Shown here one piece after another: positions 1 to 5,853 of a DNA stretch of 19,951 bases. Every line of letters begins with the position of its first letter. Position 1 is the first letter of the stretch. The notes under the pieces were generated by a model. That model had not been told where the DNA came from, ran no database searches, and saw nothing but the letters and a program-made list of their open reading frames with translations. The position numbers and the translations under genes were made by a program. Source of the DNA: DAXETY01 sp051155755 (GTDB taxonomy: Bacteria; Desulfobacterota; Desulfobacteria; Desulfobacterales; SG8-13); contig DAXETY010000159.1 of NCBI GenBank assembly GCA_051155755.1, positions 1 to 19,951 of the forward strand, written 5' to 3'.

Positions 1-658
1 GAGTATGGCCACTGCCACGCACCGGCACCTTGATGACCGACGGATGGTCGATGAGACTTTCGGCATCTGAATTTTCGACCCCGATGAAGGCCACCTTGTA
101 TTCAGCGGTAAAACTCTGAATCCCGCCACCGAATTTGCTTTTGAAATCGCACTGACGAGCGGCACGACCTTGGGTGATTAAACCAAGCAGGTCCGGCAAT
201 GCCTTCTTGATGGATGCTACGTCTTCGCAGATCAGGGCCTTATTTCGGAAAAAGTCCTTTGAAGCGTACAATTGCTCCGGTTTCAAGTCCCTGACTTCTG
301 CAAATGAGTCTCGCGGTGCAATCTGCTTGCAGATCAGCAGCAAATGCGAAGCAACGGCCTTGTCCTCGGTGCGAAGTACAATCGACATCGGGTGGCCAAG
401 CTTTACGGAATTCAATGACAGATAGGTCAGCAATCCCGACCGCAAATTTGACCGGGAAACTCCGTTTGCCACCAAAAATTCCGCCACGGCAGAAAGCGGT
501 GATCGAAATATGCCATCGGACCAATTTTGCGGGTGGTGAAAAACCTGTTTTACCATCCGGGTCAAATTCGGTGGTAGATTATTCTCTGCAATTATTTGTT
601 TGCCCGGTTGCAGGACCGCATTTGCCACTGGGCGGGTTTTTTCCTTTGAATCGCTCAT
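1..658 (-). CDS. Primase/helicase-like ATPase-related protein, partial (3' end off the left edge)
   Basis: An open frame of 219 codons runs from an ATG at 658 leftward out of the window with no stop. The start is supported by a GGGAGG Shine-Dalgarno about 8 bases upstream. Middle segments (a TYLSLNS-type segment, then PMSIVLR, later LKPEQLYASKDFFRNKALICED) follow the spacing of the P-loop ATPase domain attached to phage and plasmid primases, where a Walker A loop is followed by a conserved 'alternative-fate' acidic segment. Here the place where GxxxxGKS should lie reads VLRTEDKAVASH, so no Walker A is visible and nucleotide binding is doubtful. The C-terminal part ends at a GGGIQSFTAEY segment before the edge. 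It is the last gene of the element visible here, following the ParB-like gene on the same strand across a terminator. The function is a guess from pattern; the reading frame itself is convincing. Confidence 0.62.
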   Translation of the reverse strand, partial: MSDSKEKTRPVANAVLQPGKQIIAENNLPPNLTRMVKQVFHHPQNWSDGIFRSPLSAVAEFLVANGVSRSNLRSGLLTYLSLNSVKLGHPMSIVLRTEDKAVASHLLLICKQIAPRDSFAEVRDLKPEQLYASKDFFRNKALICEDVASIKKALPDLLGLITQGRAARQCDFKSKFGGGIQSFTAEYKVAFIGVENSDAESLIDHPSVIKVPVRGSGHT

Positions 659-714
659 GGGTACTATCCTCCCTTTTCATTGCAAATTTCGTTGTTTTGA
701 ACTGCTGCACAGAT

Positions 715-753
715 AAAAAAAACCAGGGCTACCGACCGCAACCGATAGCCCTG
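715..753 (-). terminator. Rho-independent terminator after the ParB-like gene
   Basis: On the minus strand an 8-bp perfect stem (CAGGGCTA/TAGCCCTG, 724-731 with 746-753), extended by two more pairs past one mismatch, is followed by GG and a run of eight T (A's at 715-722 on the + strand). It lies 22 bases past the stop of the ParB-like gene and ahead of the next minus-strand gene, so it separates the two transcripts. Confidence 0.85.
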
Positions 754-774
754 CATCTGCAACTAATCTATTTT

Positions 775-1863
775 TTAATTAAGAACTGGCTGGTAACCAT
801 TTCGCTCGGCACGGCCAGAAGCTTGACCCATGCCATCCCGAATGGAATCCTTAATCTCAGCTTCGTAGTATTGAACGTCGTCTCTGAGCTCCGCGACCTG
901 CTTTTCCAGCTCGGCAATGCGCTCGTCTTTCAGCCGGAGCTCCTCGTCCTTCTGTTTAATGACTTCCTCCAATTCACGGATTCGGCTGTGAAGGGCTGCC
1001 ACGTCGTCGGTCAAGGGCTCCTTCTCGGTCTTAACATCCTCCTCGTTGACCTTATCGGGCACCTTGGCGGGATCTTCCTCCGGCTCGTCCTCTGAGACAG
1101 GACCAGCGGGGGGCTCCTCCGCAGACTCATTGCTTTGGTCATCCACGGACGGATCCCCGTCGCCTTCAGCCTGCGGTGAATCCTTTTCACCTTCAGCCGG
1201 ATCTGCGTCACCCTGATCATCATTGGCTGAAGATTCGGTCGAATCATCGTCGCTTTGGCTATCGCTGTCTTCCGAATCTCCCGCGTTCGAATCATCATCG
1301 ACCTGAGACCCTTCGTCCGAGTCGCCCTGGTCGGAACCAGGAGCAGGGTTTCGGGACCCGATATTCGATGTGTCCATCGTGCGGCCATTTCGACCGATGC
1401 GCTCGGTGGGGAACTCAAAACCGTTTTGAGTCAGATCCCTTCTCACACTGCTGACAAAAGCCTGGCTGACTCTGGCTCTGCGAGCGATTTCGCCGTCTGA
1501 CCACCTTGCCCACTCTTGGTCTTTCAACAGGGTCTCAACGGCCATTCGCTTGTCAGCGTTGGTTCTGCGCAGCCCATGGTCGGCATTTGCACCGACAGCA
1601 TAAAGGATGGCATCGCGCACGGTGCCTTCCCTGACCTCAACATCGACGGTCTCCACTTCCGCAAGCCGGAAGGCTTCATAGCGGTGACGACCATCGGCCA
1701 GGATCAAGTCCTGCCCATCGTCGAAAACGACAAGAGGCGGAAACTGGGCCCCGGCATCAATCTCGTCGAAATAATCTTCGACTACTTTTTCGTCCACCTG
1801 GACTCGCTGTTGGACACTATCATTTACTACGATACGACTGATTTCAACTTTCTGATTTTCCAT
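775..1863 (-). CDS. ParB/Spo0J-like nuclease-fold protein with acidic linker and coiled coil
   Basis: A 362-residue protein. The ParB N-terminal fold is recognisable from residue 5 to about 110: ADGRHR at 56-61 is the ParB/sulfiredoxin core motif, and VGANADHG at 90-97 followed by RRTNADKR fits the second ParB box of element-borne ParB-like proteins. A helix-turn-helix follows (about 122-142, SDGEIARRARVSQAFVSSV). A stretch of roughly 100 residues, nearly all D/S/E/Q/G, comes next (about 175-285). Then comes a heptad-rich coiled coil (about 290-345, starting HSRIRELEEVIKQKDEEL) and a short basic tail. The ATG at 1863 was chosen because AAAGGAG stands 7 bases upstream; the frame stays open further upstream but without a ribosome site. 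No ParA is seen in the window. A role in partition, regulation or maintenance of the integrated element is likely; DNA binding is inferred from the fold and HTH. Confidence 0.85.
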   Translation of the reverse strand: MENQKVEISRIVVNDSVQQRVQVDEKVVEDYFDEIDAGAQFPPLVVFDDGQDLILADGRHRYEAFRLAEVETVDVEVREGTVRDAILYAVGANADHGLRRTNADKRMAVETLLKDQEWARWSDGEIARRARVSQAFVSSVRRDLTQNGFEFPTERIGRNGRTMDTSNIGSRNPAPGSDQGDSDEGSQVDDDSNAGDSEDSDSQSDDDSTESSANDDQGDADPAEGEKDSPQAEGDGDPSVDDQSNESAEEPPAGPVSEDEPEEDPAKVPDKVNEEDVKTEKEPLTDDVAALHSRIRELEEVIKQKDEELRLKDERIAELEKQVAELRDDVQYYEAEIKDSIRDGMGQASGRAERNGYQPVLN

Positions 1864-2101
1864 GACAAATCTCCTTTTGAACTGAATTTTCAAAGAACTT
1901 TGCCCGACAAGCGATTTCATAACCGAACTCGATTCGACTAACTCCGCCACGTTTGTCATCGGGCCCATATTTTTCTACTGGATTCGCATAGATGTTGGGT
2001 TGAAGTACTACCGTTTCTTTTCTCCCCGTGCCCTCCTTTCTGTTGGTTGTTGTTGTGACGAACATGGGCAGAAGGTATCGCAAGCATCACAGACAAACCA
2101 T

Positions 2102-2160
2102 CACAACATTGTAACGTATTAGTTGTTAATATTTACTTTATACGTTACGAGGTTTTGTGG
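2102..2160. promoter_or_regulatory. Extended dyad upstream of the ParB-like gene (candidate operator or parS-like site)
   Basis: A perfect 8-bp inverted repeat, GTAACGTA (2111-2118) and TACGTTAC (2141-2148), is separated by 22 AT-rich bases. Flanking CACAA (2102-2106) and TTGTG (2154-2158) extend the symmetry. It sits about 240 bases before the ParB-like start in a gene-free stretch (1864-2282). The right arm continues into CGTTACGAGG, whose reverse complement recurs at 3355-3364 in the other regulatory region of the element, which argues for a shared DNA-binding regulator. No convincing sigma-70 promoter for the ParB-like gene could be assigned. Confidence 0.5.
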
Positions 2161-2245
2161 TGTGCATTCAGATGGGAAAATCAGGGAAACAACTCGGATG
2201 TGGCGGGCGCGCGCGCGTGCGTAATATATTATAGGTGAGGGAAAG
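2141..2245 (+). other. Diverged inverted copy of the zinc-finger gene's leader region
   Basis: Read on the + strand this segment carries, in order, CGTTACGAGG, then GATG-TGG-CGGGCG, an alternating GC tract, ATATTA, and ATAGGTGAGGGA. Read on the minus strand, 3366 to 3299 (the leader of the zinc-finger gene) carries CGTTACGAGG, GATG-CGGGCG, CGCGCGCG, ATATTA, ATAGGTGGGGGA in the same order. No open frame follows here, and the segment faces the 3' end of the convergent zinc-finger gene, so it looks like a leftover promoter/leader. The alternating GCGCGCGCGC tract (about 2207-2217) is also a potential Z-DNA former. Confidence 0.5.
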
Positions 2246-2282
2246 GGATAATCGGCGGGCTTAGGAGTTTCCCGTCAAAGGT

Positions 2283-3299
2283 TCACTGCTTTTGGGGTTC
2301 AGTTTTGGCGTACATTTCGAAGATTCGTTTATTCTTTTCGATCAGCGATGGGCACTTGCCACTTTCAACCGTGCCCGGACAGGACTGGCAGTCATCTTTT
2401 TGCAATGTATATACCCCCGTCCTGGGCCAATCGTAAAATAGCTGCCTGTATCGAATCCAGGCATTTTGGCGCTCACGGCACTTGCGTTTTTCGGGCGGTT
2501 GCAGTGCATCGAAATATCTTTTCCGGCATAAAGGGCTGCAATAGACGCCGGCTCCGAGTTTTTTCTCGAAAAATAACTTCCCGCAGTAATTGCAAATTTT
2601 TATCCGCTCAAATGAGCCAAACAAAAACTGGTACTTGACCAACAGGTATTTCACCACGTGAATGAAGCCGGCTCTGGATTTGAAATACCCCGGCGATGAA
2701 ATTCTGTCGCCCTCCTCAAGAAAAAATCCTTCAGCATCTTGAGCGCCGGAATTTATGGAAAGCTGGAAAGATTCAAAATATTCCGGGGGTTTGTTCAAGG
2801 TGGCGTTTCGCAGAGCAATGTATTCATCTGATTGCTTATGGTCGGCGTCTTCGGGAGGCGGGTCGATGATCCTGCAAATCGGCGATGTTCCTCCCGTCAG
2901 ATCTTCTGTTGTGGGAGACAATGCTTGATTGCTGATTGAAGCTCCCCCGTCAAGTTCCTGTCGTCTTTCAACGGTACGGCCGGTAATGTTAAACCATTTC
3001 GGATTGCCGTGTTTCAAACTGGCCACCAGTTCGGCAAAAACCTCGATGGTGGCATCGATATGCTCGTTTCGGAACGTGATTTCTTCCCCTTCTACCCTGT
3101 ACCTGAAGCAGCTGGGTTGCCGAAAATACAAACAAGGCCTGAAATTCGGAATCACCAGATCAAGAAATGATGCGACCTTTTCAATGACCGGCGTTGAAAA
3201 GCATTCCCGCCGCCTGGATTCAACAAACAGATAGTACACTTCGATCAGCAGTTTCATCGCTTCGGCAGTCTGTCTTTGGTCTTCTGAAAACCGGGCCAT
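2283..3299 (-). CDS. Zinc-finger protein of the integrative element (CGNR-like finger)
   Basis: A 338-residue protein not assigned to a named family. The start is the ATG at 3299, with GGAGG 5 bases upstream; a GTG at 3314 in the same frame would put the ribosome site inside the gene. The first ~220 residues are largely helical-looking and lack a recognised motif. Near residue 236 a four-cysteine finger appears: CNYC (236-239) then C254 and C258 followed by RKRYFDA, spacing C-x2-C-x14-C-x3-C. This resembles the treble-clef finger at the C terminus of CGNR-type regulators, though the CGNR residues themselves are replaced. A second cluster, C304, C307 and C316, lies near the end. It is transcribed divergently from the excisionase-like and integrase genes, which suggests a regulatory role in the element; that is inference from position. 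Confidence 0.72.
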   Translation of the reverse strand: MARFSEDQRQTAEAMKLLIEVYYLFVESRRRECFSTPVIEKVASFLDLVIPNFRPCLYFRQPSCFRYRVEGEEITFRNEHIDATIEVFAELVASLKHGNPKWFNITGRTVERRQELDGGASISNQALSPTTEDLTGGTSPICRIIDPPPEDADHKQSDEYIALRNATLNKPPEYFESFQLSINSGAQDAEGFFLEEGDRISSPGYFKSRAGFIHVVKYLLVKYQFLFGSFERIKICNYCGKLFFEKKLGAGVYCSPLCRKRYFDALQPPEKRKCRERQNAWIRYRQLFYDWPRTGVYTLQKDDCQSCPGTVESGKCPSLIEKNKRIFEMYAKTEPQKQ

Positions 3300-3354
3300 C
3301 GCTTCCTCCCCCACCTATTTAATATCGCGCGCGAGAAAATCGCCCGCATCAATT

Positions 3355-3370
3355 CCTCGTAACGCACGTT
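3355..3370. promoter_or_regulatory. Candidate operator overlapping the transcription start of the zinc-finger gene
   Basis: CCTCGTAACGCACGTT holds a small dyad (AACG-CA-CGTT, 3361-3370) and matches the reverse complement of 2141-2152 at 11 of 12 positions. It lies just downstream of the TATAAT box at 3375-3380, where a bound protein would block transcription. Confidence 0.4.
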
Positions 3371-3374
3371 GTCA

Positions 3375-3403
3375 ATTATACACCATCATAGGTTACAAAA
3401 CAA
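3375..3403 (-). promoter_or_regulatory. Sigma-70-type promoter for the zinc-finger gene
   Basis: On the minus strand TTGTTT (3398-3403) is followed by a 17-base spacer and a consensus TATAAT (3375-3380). The predicted start point falls near 3368, giving a leader of roughly 70 bases to the ATG at 3299. Confidence 0.5.
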
Positions 3404-3405
3404 TA

Positions 3406-3450
3406 ATGGAGGGCTCCATCCTCAGCGCCTATCCTACGGGCACACTGTGA
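3406..3450 (+). other. Possible 14-codon leader ORF and palindrome before the excisionase-like gene
   Basis: An ATG at 3406 opens 14 codons (MEGSILSAYPTGTL) ending in TGA at 3448-3450, with the next start codon about 19 bases on. The first 14 bases form an inverted repeat, ATGGAG-GG-CTCCAT (3406-3419). No clear Shine-Dalgarno precedes it, so it could equally be just an operator palindrome; translation is unproven. Confidence 0.2.
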
Positions 3451-3468
3451 ATTTGAGGATTGGAACCG

Positions 3469-3843
3469 ATGTGCAACTCGAATCTTGACAACAATTCCAA
3501 TCAGGATATTCTGACCCCCGAGGAGGTCGCCCGCTACCTGCGCAAGAGCACCAGCTGGGTGTACAAGCATTGGCAGGAGTTGGGCGGCAGGAAGCTCGGG
3601 GGTTCTCTATTTTTCCCTGGAAAGGAGGACCTCTATGAGCGTCTATTTTGTCAAAGGAAAGGGGTGGAGGTACGACTTTACCCTGAACGGGACCAGGCAC
3701 ACCGAGGCTTGGTTCGAAACCAAAAAAGCGGCCAAAAAGGCCGAAGCAGACAGAAGGGAGGAGATTTTAAATCCAGAACCGGAGTTGCCGGTGGAAATGG
3801 TGGCGACCCCAACCGACATGGACTTTTTGACGCTGGTCAATAA
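3469..3843 (+). CDS. Excisionase-like MerR/HTH_17 DNA-binding protein
   Basis: Residues from about 15 to 60 fit the HTH_17 (excisionase/AlpA-like) pattern: ILTPEEVARYLRKSTSWVY, then GGRKLGGSLFFPGKEDLYE, the winged-helix signature with the final F/W-x-K-x-D-L. Proteins of this type are usually 60-80 residues and act as recombination directionality factors or small regulators. Here the frame runs on to 124 residues; the second half lies inside the integrase gene in another frame and is basic and low in hydrophobics, so it looks like passenger coding. The ATG at 3469 was chosen (GAGG 10 bases upstream); a TTG at 3460 is the alternative. The 3' end of its HTH coding region contains the integrase ribosome site. 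A real extension, a lost stop codon or a frameshift near the end are all possible. Confidence 0.7.
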   Translation: MCNSNLDNNSNQDILTPEEVARYLRKSTSWVYKHWQELGGRKLGGSLFFPGKEDLYERLFCQRKGVEVRLYPERDQAHRGLVRNQKSGQKGRSRQKGGDFKSRTGVAGGNGGDPNRHGLFDAGQ

Positions 3844-4777
3844 GCGACTGGACCATGTACAAGCCTATAACTCAGCTTGGCATTATAAAGCTTATCAGTA
3901 CATGGCCAAAAGGTGGGTTTGCCTGTGGTGTGGAATGCATTGCTCGCATATTACAAGAGATATGGTCAAGGAACATATTCTTGAGCGAAGCAGCGTTTCC
4001 GCCTTTACTGCAAACAAAGACCTTCGATATCTTCGGGCAACGTTCAATTTCGGGATCAAATACGAATATATTCAAAACAATCCAACGAATGGGGTTGATT
4101 TCCTGCCTGTCGAAAAGAAAGTTAAATACATCCCACCACCCGAAGATATCGATAAAATCTTTGCCGTCGCCTCAACAGATGTCCGGGATTACCTGTGGGT
4201 CGTCCGGGATACCATGGCAAGAATCAACGAAGTGAATCGCCTAACCTGGGATGATGTAAATTTGAAAGATAAATATATCATCCTGTATACCCGCAAAAAG
4301 CGCGGAAGCAACCTTTCTCCCCGCAAGGTGGCCATGACCAACAAGGTGTTCGAAATTTTGTCTCGCAGAAATGCAGAACGAAAATCGGACATTCTCTGGG
4401 TGTTTTGGCATCGAAACTATTATGACCCGGCAACGGGCAAACGGGAAATTCTACCGTTTGGGTATCGTGACTCGATCATGAAGACCCTATGCAAGCGTGC
4501 AAAAGTCAGAAGGTTTGGTTTTCACGCGCTGAGACATGCGGGGGCTTCAATCATGGACCAAAACGGAGTGCCGATTGGATCGATTCAGCGCATTCTTGGA
4601 CATGAAAACCGAAGCACGACCGAAATCTATCTTCACAGTCTCGATCGTGCCGAGCGCGATGCCATCTCCGTGTACGAGCGTGCGAGAAAAAATTCTCACA
4701 CAACTCTCACACAGAACGATACCGATGGTGAAAAAAAGCGGGAAAAAGAGTCAGGGGATGATGAGATAAGTAACTGA
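3635..4777 (+). CDS. int: Site-specific tyrosine recombinase (integrase)
   Basis: A 380-residue phage/ICE-type integrase. An N-terminal arm-type DNA-binding segment (1-45, GKGWRYDF...WFETKKAAKKAEADRR) precedes a SAM-like core-binding region (about 60-160) and the catalytic domain (about 165-345). All expected catalytic residues are visible: R196 in ARINEVNRLTW, a Lys at 221/222 in the beta-hairpin, H297 and R300 in HALRHAG, H323 in LGHEN, and the nucleophile Y332 in TEIYLHS. It should catalyse strand exchange between the element's att site and the tRNA gene. The ATG at 3635 has AAAGGAGG 6 bases upstream, inside the excisionase-like gene. The stop lies 6 bases from the 3' end of tRNA-Leu, the usual place for a tRNA-targeting integrase, so the gene looks intact and matched to this site. 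Confidence 0.95.
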   Translation: MSVYFVKGKGWRYDFTLNGTRHTEAWFETKKAAKKAEADRREEILNPEPELPVEMVATPTDMDFLTLVNKRLDHVQAYNSAWHYKAYQYMAKRWVCLWCGMHCSHITRDMVKEHILERSSVSAFTANKDLRYLRATFNFGIKYEYIQNNPTNGVDFLPVEKKVKYIPPPEDIDKIFAVASTDVRDYLWVVRDTMARINEVNRLTWDDVNLKDKYIILYTRKKRGSNLSPRKVAMTNKVFEILSRRNAERKSDILWVFWHRNYYDPATGKREILPFGYRDSIMKTLCKRAKVRRFGFHALRHAGASIMDQNGVPIGSIQRILGHENRSTTEIYLHSLDRAERDAISVYERARKNSHTTLTQNDTDGEKKREKESGDDEISN

Positions 4778-4783
4778 AATAAT

Positions 4784-4845
4784 TGGTGCCCGGGACCGGA
4801 ATCGAACCGGTACGGGGACAAAGCCCCAAGGGATTTTAAGTCCCT
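4784..4845. other. Putative attachment site (3' half of tRNA-Leu)
   Basis: By precedent for tRNA-targeting integrases the crossover lies in the 3' half of the tRNA (anticodon stem through CCA). The element side begins directly past the CCA at 4784. No second copy of this sequence is seen in the window; the exact core cannot be fixed from one end. Confidence 0.45.
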
Positions 4846-4872
4846 TGCGTCTACCTATTCCGCCACCCGGGC
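4784..4872 (-). tRNA. tRNA-Leu, anticodon UAA
   Basis: A complete cloverleaf on the minus strand: acceptor GCCCGGG (4866-4872) pairing with CCCGGGC (4788-4794), discriminator A and encoded CCA (4784-4786), D-arm with GG, anticodon stem AGGGA/TCCCT with loop CTTAAAA (anticodon TAA at 4836-4838), a long class II variable arm (GGGGC...GTCCCC) typical of Leu, and T-arm ACCGG-TTCGATT-CCGGT. The gene is regenerated intact although it is the insertion site of the element on its 3' side. Confidence 0.97.
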
Positions 4873-4882
4873 ACTGGAAATC

Positions 4883-4907
4883 AAAAAAAGCCGTTGGTGC
4901 GGCTTTT
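4883..4907 (-). terminator. Hairpin plus T-run between the orphan Rossmann gene and tRNA-Leu
   Basis: On the minus strand AAAAGCCG-CACCAA-CGGCTTTTTTT forms an 8-bp stem with a T7 run, 68 bases past the stop at 4975. It ends only 10 bases before the 5' end of the tRNA, an odd position discussed in the findings. Confidence 0.65.
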
Positions 4908-4917
4908 CCTTCCGGAT

Positions 4918-4946
4918 CCGTTACCGTAAAACCATTGCGATTTCAA
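4918..4946 (-). promoter_or_regulatory. Possible tRNA-Leu promoter
   Basis: TTGAAA (4941-4946 on the minus strand) is followed after 17 bases by TAACGG (4918-4923). The -10 match is poor. If real, the hairpin at 4883-4907 would lie in the tRNA leader. Confidence 0.2.
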
Positions 4947-4974
4947 GCGAATTGTCGGTGATGACCTCTGTCTT

Positions 4975-5646
4975 TCAGGTGTGATGGAGCTGAAAGGCAT
5001 CCACCACGGCATGACAGCGGCAAGCGGTGGCCAGCAGTATGGGTGTGCTGGCGGATTCGACCTTCTGTAACGCTTGAAACAGAGCTTCGGGCCGATACCC
5101 GCCGACGCCGGGCAGCAGCTGCCGGCTGCGCACCACCACAATCTTCCATCCAGGCTGCTGAAAGTTTTCCAGTTCACGATAAAGCGTGCATGGACGTGGT
5201 TGGCCGGTGTGGGTGCAGATTTGGGCCGGTTCCGGACAGTCGTCCGGACAGATAAAATCGGCGACACTGGTATAAAGCGTCCCCGGACCACCTTCGATGA
5301 TGTTGGGAAGGTGTTTTGTGATGGTATCCGGAAGATCGACCTTCTCCACGGTGAAGCGACTTTCGAGACGACGACAAATCCATTCGAAAGCCACGTGCAG
5401 TGGCACGGCCGGAATGATCCAGTCCGGTCCCCTGCCCTTTTCGGGTTGCAGGTTTTCAGCGAGAAAGGTTATGGCATCGGCATTGATCCAGTCGATGCCC
5501 TGAGCGGCATCCGCCGAAGGGATTTGGATGTGGCGATCTACTACGGTCAGCATCGCGGAAGGATGTTTGCGATGGAGCCTTTGGATGGCGATCTGGCCGA
5601 AACGGCCGGCGCCGAGGATCCAGATGGTTTTCGCTTTAGTTGTCAT
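4975..5646 (-). CDS. Orphan Rossmann-fold NAD(P)-binding protein with a Cys cluster
   Basis: A 223-residue protein starting MTTKAKTIWILGAGRFGQIA: beta strand then GAGRFG at 12-17, the dinucleotide-binding turn of the TrkA-N/dehydrogenase type, and an acidic-ended second strand (VVD, 35-37). The rest is unlike known dehydrogenases. A cysteine group sits mid-protein (C133, C137, C144, C153) and CRC at 209-211, suggesting metal or Fe-S binding, though this is inference. No Shine-Dalgarno is visible before the ATG at 5646, but no other start fits before the glycine motif. It stands alone between the tRNA and a repeat region, divergent from maf. No substrate can be proposed; conserved hypothetical protein is the safe label. 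Confidence 0.7.
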   Translation of the reverse strand: MTTKAKTIWILGAGRFGQIAIQRLHRKHPSAMLTVVDRHIQIPSADAAQGIDWINADAITFLAENLQPEKGRGPDWIIPAVPLHVAFEWICRRLESRFTVEKVDLPDTITKHLPNIIEGGPGTLYTSVADFICPDDCPEPAQICTHTGQPRPCTLYRELENFQQPGWKIVVVRSRQLLPGVGGYRPEALFQALQKVESASTPILLATACRCHAVVDAFQLHHT

Positions 5647-5664
5647 TTTTAGAAAATGATGAAA

Positions 5665-5716
5665 TCCCCCTCAATCCCCCTTTTTCAAAGAGGGAAGGTT
5701 TTGGATGTGAGGGGGA
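5665..5716. repeat. C-rich palindromic repeat
   Basis: TCCCCCTCA (5665-5673) pairs with TGAGGGGGA (5708-5716), and between them TCCCCCTTT/AAAGAGGGA (5675-5695) forms a nested, slightly imperfect hairpin. It lies in the 207-base gap between divergent genes (5647-5853). It looks like a dispersed intergenic repeat; no promoter for maf was convincing in the remaining stretch. Confidence 0.55.
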
Positions 5717-5853
5717 AGGTTTTTGATGTAATTTCATGGTTTCTGGAATTTCCATTGAATCGCCGGGTTGGATGCCCTAGCTTGATGACATGTTATTTGT
5801 GATCGGTTTTCGGATCGTTGTCAAATCCGACCGCATCTGATAGTAGATCGGCA

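Larger units (their letters stand above)
1..4784. mobile_element. Integrase-proximal end of an integrative element in tRNA-Leu(UAA)
   Basis: Integrase abutting the 3' end of a tRNA, an excisionase-like gene, a ParB-like maintenance protein, a primase-like protein and lower GC than the sequence right of the tRNA together mark an integrated element. Its other end and the second att copy lie left of the window. No conjugation genes are seen here, so ICE, island or prophage cannot be told apart. Confidence 0.8.

Noticed and set aside
304..1095. A 263-codon + strand open frame
   Set aside because: It runs antisense across two well-supported minus-strand genes and the terminator between them, has no ribosome site, and its product is composition-driven.
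1864..1968. Longer N terminus for the ParB-like protein, starting before 1863
   Set aside because: The extra residues lack the family pattern and no ribosome site precedes those starts, whereas AAAGGAG marks the ATG at 1863.
1844..2083. A 79-codon minus-strand frame overlapping the ParB-like start
   Set aside because: No Shine-Dalgarno, overlaps a stronger start in another frame, and has no recognisable pattern; a GGAGG-like stretch near 2033-2040 leads to no start codon.
2201..2222. CRISPR or tandem-repeat array at the GC-alternating tract
   Set aside because: It is a single short alternating GC run with no spacer-repeat periodicity. No CRISPR array was seen anywhere in the window.
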